Positions 1 through 7,255 of a stretch of DNA of 64,000 nt are shown piece after piece; positions within the stretch are counted from its first letter, which is position 1, and every line of letters starts with the position of its first letter. A program made the translations under genes and the position numbers. The DNA is from Ureibacillus xyleni. Its GTDB lineage: Bacteria > Bacillota > Bacilli > Bacillales_A > Planococcaceae. The notes beneath the pieces were generated by a model. The model did not search any database. It was not told where the DNA came from and worked only from the letters and a program-made list of their open reading frames with translations. Location: contig NZ_OBMQ01000005.1 in NCBI RefSeq assembly GCF_900217795.1, positions 124,001 to 188,000 on the forward strand, given 5' to 3'.

Positions 1-579
1 ACTTACTCGGCATTAACATTACAACGAGCTTATCGTGAGGCATTCCCTGCGAAAAAAGCAATTGAGTTATTGCTAAGTAAAGGAAATAAATATGATATAA
101 AATATGTTATTAAATTAATGGAGTTAATAAACATATATCCGACTTCTAGTATCGTAAAATTATCAAATGGTAAGAAGGCACGTATTCGTTTTGTAAATGA
201 TAATCAGCCCTATTTTCCAATTTTAGAGGAAATTGGAACAAGGAAAGTGTATCAGCTTCCTTTAAACTTTTCGGTTACAATTAGCCGCTTTGTAGAGTGG
301 GATCAGGTTGTCGATACTTCAGGAGAAGACTCCATCGATAAAAAAGAGCTTTATTGGAATTATTTCTCCTCAAATCTGATTAGTGGCAATATGGAAGAAG
401 CACTGAATTTTTATAATTTACTTACGGATGGTTTAGGAATAAATAATATTTTCATCGATGTCATTGTCCGCCTTATTAAAGAGATCGAATCTAAAAAATT
501 GGAAGGCGAGCTTTCTACGGGTGAAGAGCATGATGCCTTCTTGAGAATTAAAGATATCTTAGTGACAAATTTAAAATAG
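1..579 (+). CDS. HD-GYP domain protein, C-terminal fragment (5' end outside window)
   Basis: The frame is open from base 1 to a TAG at 577-579, so this is the 3' part of a gene that starts upstream; a TTG at 70 is only an internal codon. The encoded tail has the signature of the end of an HD-GYP domain: a YREAFPAKKAIELL helix, then NIYPTSSIVKLSNGKKARI, which corresponds to the 'YP.G..V.L..G..A.V' stretch after the GYP motif in cyclic-di-GMP phosphodiesterases. The HD and GYP residues themselves lie outside the window. About 70 residues of unassigned sequence follow the domain. The likely role is cyclic-di-GMP hydrolysis, inferred from family only. A hairpin terminator follows at once. Confidence 0.65.
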   Translation, partial: TYSALTLQRAYREAFPAKKAIELLLSKGNKYDIKYVIKLMELINIYPTSSIVKLSNGKKARIRFVNDNQPYFPILEEIGTRKVYQLPLNFSVTISRFVEWDQVVDTSGEDSIDKKELYWNYFSSNLISGNMEEALNFYNLLTDGLGINNIFIDVIVRLIKEIESKKLEGELSTGEEHDAFLRIKDILVTNLK

Positions 580-591
580 CATGAGTTAGAG

Positions 592-637
592 AAAGGGGAT
601 TTTCTACTATTATAATAGTGTAAAATCTCCTTTTTTT
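592..637 (+). terminator. Rho-independent terminator of the HD-GYP gene
   Basis: Arms 592-603 and 622-633 pair over 12 positions with one G-T wobble and are followed by a run of seven T. The remaining bases up to 819 are AT-rich leader sequence. Confidence 0.75.
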
Positions 638-754
638 ATTCGTAATCGTGATGAACATGCAAAAAACATATAGCAATAATGTTAGTATAAAAATTTAACT
701 TCAATAATATAAAACTGTATCAATAAATTATTTTAAAATGGACAAAATACGTTA

Positions 755-790
755 AGAGAATCCATTCTTATTTTTAGGCTTTGATTCTCT
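755..790 (+). promoter_or_regulatory. 8-bp inverted repeat in the leader of the DUF1540 gene
   Basis: AGAGAATC at 755-762 is exactly complementary to GATTCTCT at 783-790, with a 20-nt loop. It ends 11 nt before the ribosome site of the next gene and could be an mRNA hairpin or an operator. No T run follows, so it does not look like a terminator. Confidence 0.3.
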
Positions 791-819
791 ATAAAAATCA
801 ATGAGGAGGAACGCTGCTA

Positions 820-1044
820 ATGACAAACGTACAAGTAAACTGTGCTGTTTCAAACTGTTTTTTCCATAAAGAAGGAAATATTTGTGGTGCAGAAAAAATT
901 CAAGTAGACATGGATTACCACTCTAAAAACAGAAATACAGAGTTTGCTACTGATTTAGACTTCGACGCAGTTTCAGAAGAAGCGAAGAACTCTAATGAAA
1001 CATGTTGTAAAACGTTCAAACCGCAAAATAAAAAGAAAAGTTAG
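820..1044 (+). CDS. DUF1540 domain-containing protein
   Basis: A 74-residue protein with the cysteine pattern of DUF1540: NCAVSNCFFHKEGNICGAEKI near the N-terminus and an ETCCKTF element near the end. These cysteines suggest a small metal-binding fold, but the biochemical function of the family is unknown to me. The start is well supported by an AGGAGG-type site at 804-809. The gene stands alone, with a hairpin upstream and a terminator downstream. Confidence 0.8.
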   Translation: MTNVQVNCAVSNCFFHKEGNICGAEKIQVDMDYHSKNRNTEFATDLDFDAVSEEAKNSNETCCKTFKPQNKKKS

Positions 1045-1066
1045 CAGCTTACAAAACATTGATTAT

Positions 1067-1102
1067 GAGGGACTATAGAGCGTGTTCTCTTAGTCCCTTT
1101 TA
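1067..1102 (+). terminator. Terminator of the DUF1540 gene
   Basis: AGGGACTA (1068-1075) pairs with TAGTCCCT (1091-1098) and is followed by TTTTA. The stem lies only 25 nt before the next start codon. Confidence 0.65.
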
Positions 1103-1124
1103 AATAATATTAAAGAGTGATGAA

Positions 1125-1907
1125 ATGAAAAATTTAATTTTAGATAAATTAGAAGAGATTGAAGATGAGTTTCATGTTAAAGTACTGTTTGCAGTGGAAT
1201 CAGGTAGTCGAGCATGGGGTTATTCCTCCAATGATAGTGATTATGATGTTCGATTTATTTACTGTCCCTCACCTCAATGGTATCTTTCCATTGATCCACA
1301 AGGAGTAGGAGGGAAAAAGGATGTCATCGAAGTACCTATCAATAACGATTTAGATATGAATGGTTGGGAAATTACGAAAGCTTTACGTTTATTTAGAAAA
1401 AGCAATCCCACTATATTTGAATGGCTAAAAAGCGAAATTGTGTATTATCAAGTGCCTACTTTTTTTGAGCAGTTAAATGCATTGGAGTTATCTGTTTTTA
1501 ATACAAAAGTATGTTTATACCATTATTTTAATATAGCTAGGACAAATTACCGAAAATGTTCTCAGAATAGTAAACTATATTTTTATGTGTTAAGGTCATT
1601 ATTTGTTTGTCATTGGATAGTTAAAAACCAAACTTTCCCCCCAATACATTTTGAACAGTTGTTGCAAATATTAGATATAAATAATGAGTTAAAAGTAGAG
1701 ATAAACACTCTGTTAAATCTGAAGCGGAATTCTAATATATTGGGGTTTCATGGGGATTTTAAGGCAATAAATGAATTTATAGAACACGAACTTATTCGTT
1801 TGCAAGAATTTTTAAATTCACATACTGTAAGTTGTATAGACCATACTGAACAATTAAATCATCTATTTAGAGAAACGTTGAAAACAGTATGGGGTAATTC
1901 GATATAA
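1125..1907 (+). CDS. YcgL-type nucleotidyltransferase domain protein
   Basis: A 260-residue protein with an N-terminal polymerase-beta-like nucleotidyltransferase core. GSRAWG at residues 27-32 and the acidic pair D39/D41 in SDYDVRF form the nucleotide and metal site. The rest matches the YcgL/RlaP-like family (long helical C-terminal half, FEWLKS motif around residue 100). Members are predicted nucleotidyl transferases; some family proteins are linked to RNA repair, but nothing here fixes a substrate. The ribosome site is weak (GAGTGATGAA). It is followed after 12 nt by a VOC gene, probably in one transcript. Confidence 0.75.
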   Translation: MKNLILDKLEEIEDEFHVKVLFAVESGSRAWGYSSNDSDYDVRFIYCPSPQWYLSIDPQGVGGKKDVIEVPINNDLDMNGWEITKALRLFRKSNPTIFEWLKSEIVYYQVPTFFEQLNALELSVFNTKVCLYHYFNIARTNYRKCSQNSKLYFYVLRSLFVCHWIVKNQTFPPIHFEQLLQILDINNELKVEINTLLNLKRNSNILGFHGDFKAINEFIEHELIRLQEFLNSHTVSCIDHTEQLNHLFRETLKTVWGNSI

Positions 1908-1919
1908 GGGAGTATAAAA

Positions 1920-2282
1920 ATGATTACCAATATTGGAACTGTAGCAATTTATGTAGACGATCAACAAAAAGCAAAGGAATTTTGGACGAAGAAAGTTGGG
2001 TTTGTAGTAATAGCAGAGCATCCAATGGGGCCGAATGCATTTTGGCTTGAGGTAGCTCCAGAGAATGCAAAGAGTCGCCTCGTTATTTATCCAAAAGCAA
2101 TGATGAAAGGCTCTGAAAACTTAAAAGCGTCAATTGTTTTTGAGTGTGACAATGTTTTAGAAACGTATGAAACGATGAGAGAAAATGGCGTATCGTTTAA
2201 AGGCGAACCACAAGAAATGCAATGGGGTACTTTTGTACAATTTAGTGATGAAGATGGAAATACATTTTTACTAAGAGGTTAA
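1920..2282 (+). CDS. VOC family (glyoxalase/bleomycin resistance fold) protein
   Basis: A 120-residue single-domain protein of the vicinal oxygen chelate fold: an N-terminal 'GTVAIYVDDQQKAKEFWTKKVGF' strand-helix unit and a C-terminal 'QFSDEDGNTFLLRG' strand typical of glyoxalase-like proteins. Such proteins act as dimers on small molecules (lyases, dioxygenases or antibiotic-binding proteins); the substrate cannot be told from sequence. It sits 12 nt behind the nucleotidyltransferase gene with a GGGAG ribosome site and is closed by a strong terminator. Confidence 0.8.
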   Translation: MITNIGTVAIYVDDQQKAKEFWTKKVGFVVIAEHPMGPNAFWLEVAPENAKSRLVIYPKAMMKGSENLKASIVFECDNVLETYETMRENGVSFKGEPQEMQWGTFVQFSDEDGNTFLLRG

Positions 2283-2321
2283 TAGATAGCATCCTAAACG
2301 AACTAGGGCATTTTAGATAAA

Positions 2322-2353
2322 AGAAACCACATCGGGATAGGTGTGGTTTTTCT
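2322..2353 (+). terminator. Terminator, probably bidirectional
   Basis: AAACCACATC (2324-2333) pairs with GGTGTGGTTT (2340-2349), allowing one G-T pair, and is followed by T-rich sequence. A-rich sequence on the other side lets it also serve the convergent gene ending at 2357. Confidence 0.75.
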
Positions 2354-2356
2354 CAT

Positions 2357-2680
2357 TTATAATTGACTTATCCAGAAAACATGTAAACCGAAAATTCCTA
2401 CATACATACAACTAACTCCTACTAAGGCTATAATATAAATGTTTTGGAAGGCATCTTTACTATTCTTATAAACTAAGAATGATACATAGATAATTAACAA
2501 AGACAATCCAAGCTTGAGACATACAAAAAAGACAGGACTCGCTGAAAAAATGGAATTCATTATAGGATTTAATTCATCAATGAAATCATTCATCAATCCA
2601 AAGTTTGTGGCTATTCCATCAAAAACATTCAAAAGCGCTACTAAAACTCCGAGTAATACAACCCAACTTTTTCTTTCCAT
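2357..2680 (-). CDS. DUF5658 family membrane protein
   Basis: A 107-residue protein with three hydrophobic segments (about residues 6-26, 48-68 and 82-104). The first carries 'LLNVFDGIATNFGL' and is followed by ELNPIM, the pattern of the DUF5658 family (aspartate in TM1, then E-x-NP). The function is unknown. It is a single gene converging on the VOC gene with a shared terminator. Confidence 0.65.
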   Translation of the reverse strand: MERKSWVVLLGVLVALLNVFDGIATNFGLMNDFIDELNPIMNSIFSASPVFFVCLKLGLSLLIIYVSFLVYKNSKDAFQNIYIIALVGVSCMYVGIFGLHVFWISQL

Positions 2681-2851
2681 CTGATCTACCCCTTGTTAAA
2701 TAATTACATCCCTATTTTTTACATAAATAACAGTTTTAATACGGTGAGTAATGTTAACTTTTTACCCTTTATAATATTTATTTGATTTAGTAAATATTTA
2801 TTATTTATGGAAATAAAATGTGTAGAATGATCAAATTTAGGGGGTATTCAC

Positions 2852-3406
2852 ATCAGGCCAAGGCTTATTAATGGGATTAAACAAATGGGGATTGGCTTTA
2901 TCGCAGCAGTTGGTGCTGGTTTTATTGTGGGAGTATTATTGCGGCTTATAATGAAAATCGTAGCAATTATCTATCCTAATCTTTCGACGGGTTTTACTTT
3001 TAAAGGGACATTCTTATTAGTTTTGATGGGAACTGGATTTACATTAGCTGTCAGCATGTTGTATATGTATTGTCGTATGTATTTAGCTCGGAATTGGATC
3101 CTAAGCGGAATGTTATATGGATTCATTGTTTTATGTATTTTTAGTTATCCCTTCTTTTTTTCAGATGAACCGAATAGTGAATTAAATGGTCCCCAGAAAC
3201 CTCTAGGGATAATTTTATTTTCCCTTCTTTTCATAATAGGTGGTCTTCTATTAGCAAAGTTCGTAAATATCATTGAGAATTGGGTTGAGAAGTCAACATC
3301 ACGTATTAAATATTGTTACATTGCATTCTGTATATTAATTATTCCGACGCTTTTTATCACATATGGGATTGTAAAGGATTTGATAGAGGAATTTTTGAGG
3401 TACTAA
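2852..3406 (+). CDS. Predicted multi-pass membrane protein, probably with a non-ATG start
   Basis: Five hydrophobic segments can be seen in the 173 residues counted from the ATG at 2885 (roughly 3-26, 39-62, 66-90, 104-124, 143-163); I do not recognise the family. The ATG at 2885 has no ribosome site. The frame stays open upstream, and an AGGGGG at 2839-2844 stands 7 nt before an in-frame ATC at 2852, which would add a basic leader (about RPRLINGIKQ) in front of the first membrane segment. I therefore annotate from 2852, with 2885 as the conservative alternative. The gene is monocistronic. Confidence 0.5.
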   Translation: MRPRLINGIKQMGIGFIAAVGAGFIVGVLLRLIMKIVAIIYPNLSTGFTFKGTFLLVLMGTGFTLAVSMLYMYCRMYLARNWILSGMLYGFIVLCIFSYPFFFSDEPNSELNGPQKPLGIILFSLLFIIGGLLLAKFVNIIENWVEKSTSRIKYCYIAFCILIIPTLFITYGIVKDLIEEFLRY

Positions 3407-3412
3407 CTGTTT

Positions 3413-3447
3413 TAAGCCCACTACGAAAATGCAGTGGGCTCCCTTTT
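3413..3447 (+). terminator. Terminator-like hairpin after the membrane protein gene
   Basis: AGCCCACT (3415-3422) pairs with AGTGGGCT (3433-3440); the tail CCCTTTTGG is only moderately T-rich. Confidence 0.55.
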
Positions 3448-3475
3448 GGCTAACGATAGTTGACATAGTGAAACG

Positions 3476-3667
3476 TTATTGAATTAAGTATTCCTCATTT
3501 AATTCCGAAATGTCTACTTCGGAGCGTTCTTCTAAGGAATGTCTTAAATGTACTGTGGCAGTCTTTCCGTCTTCATGTAATTTATCAATCCATATTGAAA
3601 CACCATTATAACTTACTTCATATTCTTTAGGGGAAGAGTAAATTTCCTGAGCACGGCTAAATTCCAA
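3476..3667 (-). CDS. sspH: Small acid-soluble spore protein, H type
   Basis: Starting from the TTG at 3667, this gives 63 residues beginning 'MEFSRAQEIYSSP', followed by 'YEVSYNGVSIWIDKL' and 'TATVHLRHSLEE', the layout of SspH-type minor small acid-soluble spore proteins (usually about 60 residues). The TTG is chosen because a perfect AGGAGG lies 8 nt upstream; a longer frame from 3718 would add 17 residues that no family member needs and would overlap the upstream gene. These proteins are made in the forespore. The preceding small gene ends inside this ribosome site, so the two are probably coupled. Confidence 0.75.
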   Translation of the reverse strand: MEFSRAQEIYSSPKEYEVSYNGVSIWIDKLHEDGKTATVHLRHSLEERSEVDISELNEEYLIQ

Positions 3668-3680
3668 AGTAAAAGGCCTC

Positions 3681-3851
3681 CTATTGCTTACGCTTTGTAT
3701 TATGTTTCGTCTTTTCAACTAGTTGGTGAAGTTCATCTAGTTCTGATGCAATTTCTTCTCTCATTTTGTTTGGAGCTATCTTTAAATTTTCTGGTGTTTG
3801 GGGCAATGATTGCTTGTTTGTACCTTTACTCTTGCTATCGTCTCTACCCAT
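3681..3851 (-). CDS. Small basic hydrophilic protein, possibly YfhD-like
   Basis: An ATG at 3851 with a GAAGGGAG ribosome site opens a 56-codon frame ending at TAG 3681-3683. The product starts MGRDDSKSKGTNKQSLPQTP and ends in a lysine-rich tail. The charged, low-hydrophobic composition and the NKQSLPQTP stretch resemble small sporulation-associated proteins of the YfhD kind, but this is a tentative match from memory. It lies directly upstream of, and coupled to, the sspH-type gene, which supports a spore role. Confidence 0.55.
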   Translation of the reverse strand: MGRDDSKSKGTNKQSLPQTPENLKIAPNKMREEIASELDELHQLVEKTKHNTKRKQ

Positions 3852-3911
3852 TAGAAACACTCCCTTCTAATTGTTCATTCTTAATATGGCATCGTCTCAA
3901 TTTTTTTATCA

Positions 3912-3955
3912 CAAAAAAATACACAACATGCAAAAATTCTACATGTTGTGTACAA
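3912..3955 (-). terminator. Terminator of the lipoprotein gene
   Basis: ACACAACATG (3921-3930) pairs perfectly with CATGTTGTGT (3942-3951). Read on the minus strand it is followed by seven T. Confidence 0.8.
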
Positions 3956-3961
3956 CTTACT

Positions 3962-4561
3962 TTATTCTAAACTTACTCCTGTTTTTGATGAAAGATCTTC
4001 CACTCCATACAGCCAATCTCGAATTAGTTGTCTTGCTTCGTCCAATCCTTGATTAGCTTCTGTCATTTTATTACTGTCTTGTTCTTCTAATGCAGCAATC
4101 ATTATTGCAAATGCGTTATATTGGATATTTGCTGCATCAATATACGTTTCATGTAAGTCCCGTATTTCTTGATTTTTTGGCATAATGGCTTCTAAGTCAA
4201 TTACAAATTGGCGATAACCTGGTAATACTTCATCTACCAGTGTGTAGTACATCGTTTCATCATCCACATAGTTAACACCCGTTACACTGTCATACAATCC
4301 GATTAAGCGCTCTTCCTCTGGTGCTAGTACTACGATATCATCCAAATAGTTAGAAAATGCATCTGCTAGGTCTTCATTGGAGTTAGATATAGCTGGTTCG
4401 GTTGGTTTTGTAACGTTTGGAGTGTCTTTCGTTTCTTCTGCTTTAGGAGGTTGTTGTTCGCTAGTAACTGGTGTTGTAGGTTCTTCTTTTGGTAAAAATG
4501 CACTACAACCGAACAAAAACATGAATGAAGCAACTAAAATAAAAAGCAAAAGTTTTCTCAT
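3962..4561 (-). CDS. Predicted lipoprotein of unknown function
   Basis: From the ATG at 4561 the product has 199 residues: a signal peptide 'MRKLLLFILVASFMFLFGC' with lipobox LFGC (Cys19), a Pro/Thr/Glu-rich linker (about residues 23-60), and a mostly helical domain. An upstream in-frame start at 4612 would put 17 residues before the signal peptide and is rejected; a GGAG lies 7 nt before 4561. The helical part (LHETYIDAANIQYNAF, then LDEARQLIRDWLYGVEDL) resembles helical-bundle lipoproteins of spore formers, but I cannot name a family. Confidence 0.65.
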   Translation of the reverse strand: MRKLLLFILVASFMFLFGCSAFLPKEEPTTPVTSEQQPPKAEETKDTPNVTKPTEPAISNSNEDLADAFSNYLDDIVVLAPEEERLIGLYDSVTGVNYVDDETMYYTLVDEVLPGYRQFVIDLEAIMPKNQEIRDLHETYIDAANIQYNAFAIMIAALEEQDSNKMTEANQGLDEARQLIRDWLYGVEDLSSKTGVSLE

Positions 4562-4683
4562 TGGGGTCTCCAATCCTCCCAAATAAGTTGGGAATTTTTT
4601 ATAATAAACCACGATTTATTATATTCAACCTATATTCGATTGTTATTTTGTCCCAATAAATTATTTTTAGGAGAAAAGTTTTA

Positions 4684-4722
4684 AGACATAATTTATTCTA
4701 CTTTTTGACATGCTAATGGTTA
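4684..4722 (+). promoter_or_regulatory. Possible sigma-G promoter of splAB
   Basis: CATGCTA at 4709-4715 fits the sigma-G -10 pattern CATnnTA. The -35 region around 4686-4690 (ACATA) is only a partial match. The splAB operon of B. subtilis is read by sigma-G, which supports the reading. Confidence 0.35.
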
Positions 4723-4735
4723 AGGAGGAGAAGAC

Positions 4736-4972
4736 ATGTTTAATAAGTATAAAGCGGGTGACATTGTGTATGTGTTTATTCGAAATCCGCATATACCGGA
4801 TGTAGCTACAATTCAGGAAGCAGCAATTGTTAAAAACCCAGAAAATCCAAAAGAATTGGCCGTATTTTTGTATGAAACGTATTATCCTTTAACAAAAGAA
4901 TTAGCTATTTACTCCACAATCGAAGAAGCAGAGCAAGCTTATGACAAATATTTTGGGGAAGATACAGCATGA
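4736..4972 (+). CDS. splA: SplA-type regulator of spore photoproduct lyase
   Basis: A 78-residue protein with the typical SplA body: 'GDIVYVFIRNPHIPDVATIQEAAIV' and 'ELAVFLYETYYPLTKELAIYS'. In B. subtilis SplA (about 79 residues) tunes expression of splB, probably as a TRAP-like RNA-binding protein. The start has a strong AAGGAGGAG site. Its stop overlaps the splB start (ATGA), so the two genes are translationally coupled. Confidence 0.85.
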   Translation: MFNKYKAGDIVYVFIRNPHIPDVATIQEAAIVKNPENPKELAVFLYETYYPLTKELAIYSTIEEAEQAYDKYFGEDTA

Positions 4973-5997
4973 GAAAGCCATTTATCCCTCAGCTTGTTTA
5001 TTTTGAACCAACAGCTTTAGACTATCCTCTTGGAAAAGAATTAAAAGATAAATTTGAAAATATGGGAATTGAAATTCGTACGACAACTTCCCACAATCAA
5101 ATTCGGAATCTTCCTGGAGACAATGATTTTCAAAAGTATCGTATTGCAAAATCAACCTTAGTAGTGGGAGTACGAAAAACGTTAAAATTTGATACGTCAA
5201 AACCATCTGCTGAATATGCCATTCCATTTGCAACGGGATGTATGGGACATTGCCATTACTGTTATTTACAAACAACGATGGGCAGCAAACCATATATTCG
5301 TACATATGTTAATGTGGAAGAAATATTGGAGCAAGCAGACAAATACATGGCTGAACGTGCCCCTGAAATTACACGGTTTGAAGCATCGTGTACTTCAGAT
5401 ATTGTAGGTATTGATCACCTAACCCATACTTTAAAAAGAGCGATTGAACATTTTGGACAAACCGAATATGGACATTTACGATTTGTTACGAAATTTCATC
5501 ATGTGGACCATTTACTTGATGCGAAACATAATGGGAAAACTCGTTTTCGCTTTAGTGTGAATGCGGATTATGTTATTAAACATTTTGAGCCGGGAACTTC
5601 TCCGTTAGCAAGTAGAATTGAAGCGGCTGGGAAAGTAGCAAGAGCGGGGTACCCTTTAGGATTTATTGTGGCACCTATTTATTTACATGAAGGATGGCAA
5701 GAGGGATATCATCATATGTTTGAAAGGCTTGATGCAGAACTTCCTCAAGATGTGCGGGATGATATTACGTTTGAATTTATTCAACACCGTTTCACAAGAC
5801 CTGCAAAAAAGGTGATAGAAAAAAATTACCCAATGACTAAGCTTGAATTAGACGAAGCAAAAAGACGTGTAAAATGGGGAAAGTATGGAATTAATAAATT
5901 TATCTATCAAAAAGATGAAGAGGAAGAAATGAAAGAACAATTGTATCGTTCAATGGAAAAGTTTTTCCCAAAGGCCAAAATAGAATATTTCACATAA
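4969..5997 (+). CDS. splB: Spore photoproduct lyase (radical SAM)
   Basis: A 342-residue radical S-adenosylmethionine enzyme that reverses the 5-thyminyl-5,6-dihydrothymine lesion in germinating spores. The cluster-binding cysteines are C91, C95 and C98 (CMGHCHYC), and the conserved catalytic-type cysteine is C141 in 'RFEASCTSDIVG'. Length and cysteine spacing match the Bacillus enzyme. It overlaps splA by 4 nt and ends in a strong terminator, so splAB is a closed two-gene operon. Confidence 0.95.
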   Translation: MRKPFIPQLVYFEPTALDYPLGKELKDKFENMGIEIRTTTSHNQIRNLPGDNDFQKYRIAKSTLVVGVRKTLKFDTSKPSAEYAIPFATGCMGHCHYCYLQTTMGSKPYIRTYVNVEEILEQADKYMAERAPEITRFEASCTSDIVGIDHLTHTLKRAIEHFGQTEYGHLRFVTKFHHVDHLLDAKHNGKTRFRFSVNADYVIKHFEPGTSPLASRIEAAGKVARAGYPLGFIVAPIYLHEGWQEGYHHMFERLDAELPQDVRDDITFEFIQHRFTRPAKKVIEKNYPMTKLELDEAKRRVKWGKYGINKFIYQKDEEEEMKEQLYRSMEKFFPKAKIEYFT

Positions 5998-6000
5998 TGT

Positions 6001-6050
6001 ATGCCGGATACAAAGACAATTTTAGTCCTTGATATCCGGCATTTTTATTT
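6001..6050 (+). terminator. Terminator of splAB
   Basis: ATGCCGGATA (6001-6010) pairs perfectly with TATCCGGCAT (6033-6042) and is followed by TTTTATTTTT. Confidence 0.85.
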
Positions 6051-7241
6051 TTACATATAAAGACCTGCTAAAAAGATTCCAAGGGTTTCTTCGTAAATTT
6101 CATCAAACTGAGATAGAGGAAGAGGATTTGTACCTGTGCCGAGCTCAATCGTAAATCCAGGTCTACGCCAATCTTGAATAAACCAATCTTTGTAACCTGC
6201 ATAGCTTTCTAATGTTTTTACTGGTTGATAGCCACTTACCCGACTAAACTCATTTGCCATTACTTCGGATTCAGGAGGCTCTAGATTTTCGTAACCCCAG
6301 TAGATGACTTCTCCTTGTGTATGGAAGGCAAGTACCCTCGAGAAATCTCTTCTACTAGTTAAGTCCGCCATTGCAATTGCCTCTGGTTGAGTAAGTGGTG
6401 CTTCCCCCCCATAATCTCTTGGACCTGGTGTTTTTGGATTTCGGTCACGTTCCTTTTCCCAATTTGCAGGGAATTGATCGTTTAAATCCACCCCATTAAT
6501 ATTGGATTTCCAATTAGAAAAATTAGAGCTCCCATTATTCCACTCAATCACCTGATTTCTCCAAGATGCATTTTGTGGGGCACCATTAATCACTAAATTT
6601 ACACCATCTGGATTCACCATTGGTACGATTGAGAGCAATGTTTGAAGATATAAAGGAAGTGAGGATAAGCCACGAATTGAATTTTGATTGGTAAGCGATA
6701 ATAAATAGTCATTTAAAAAAGTCATTAAAACAGGTGTAGTAATCCATTCGTTTGCATGGAAAGAGGCATTGTAATGAACTCGTTTAGAACCATTCCCGAT
6801 GACTACTTCAGGAATATCTAGTCCTAACACGGTATTGCCAATTGGCGCCATTTGTATAAATGGATAAACGGCAACGAGTGTCCATAAATCATTCATCATC
6901 GTATTGTAATCGTAGTCTTGTTTGCCATTAACAAAACGCCAAGTGACCCTCCGTGGAATCCGAATTGATTGCCCTATTTGAAGGCGATTTGGATTTAAGT
7001 TAGGGTTTACAAGGAAAAGTGTTTCAACAGGTAAATTATTTCGCTCGGCAATTAACCATAAAGTATCTCCGCTTCTTATTTGATAATTGATCGTTACGTA
7101 ACCTGGGACGCGTAATGTTTGCCCTATGTTTAAGAATTGTGGATTGATATTGCGATTTGAGTCGATAATTAATCGAAGTGGAATCGAAAATACTTGGCTT
7201 AAATACCAAAAGGATACTCCGGGTCGAACGTATATATCCAT
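6051..7241 (-). CDS. Gamma-D-glutamyl-L-diamino acid endopeptidase I (LysM x2, M14)
   Basis: A 396-residue protein with two N-terminal LysM peptidoglycan-binding domains (about residues 2-46 and 52-96) and an M14 zinc carboxypeptidase-like domain. Zinc ligands H162, E165 (SFHANEW) and H307 (AFHTQGE), plus Y347 and catalytic E366 (TIELGTG), are all in place. Length and residue numbers are those I recall for endopeptidase I of Bacillus sphaericus, which cuts gamma-D-Glu-meso-diaminopimelate bonds during sporulation. There is no signal peptide, as in that enzyme. It starts 14 nt after the LysM-GH18 gene with an AGGAGG site and is probably its operon partner. Confidence 0.88.
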   Translation of the reverse strand: MDIYVRPGVSFWYLSQVFSIPLRLIIDSNRNINPQFLNIGQTLRVPGYVTINYQIRSGDTLWLIAERNNLPVETLFLVNPNLNPNRLQIGQSIRIPRRVTWRFVNGKQDYDYNTMMNDLWTLVAVYPFIQMAPIGNTVLGLDIPEVVIGNGSKRVHYNASFHANEWITTPVLMTFLNDYLLSLTNQNSIRGLSSLPLYLQTLLSIVPMVNPDGVNLVINGAPQNASWRNQVIEWNNGSSNFSNWKSNINGVDLNDQFPANWEKERDRNPKTPGPRDYGGEAPLTQPEAIAMADLTSRRDFSRVLAFHTQGEVIYWGYENLEPPESEVMANEFSRVSGYQPVKTLESYAGYKDWFIQDWRRPGFTIELGTGTNPLPLSQFDEIYEETLGIFLAGLYM

Positions 7242-7255
7242 TTCATTCCTCCTCT

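Noticed and set aside
3695-3970. Plus-strand 91-codon frame
   Set aside because: It is the reverse of the small minus-strand gene at 3851-3681 and the intergenic hairpin; no ribosome site.
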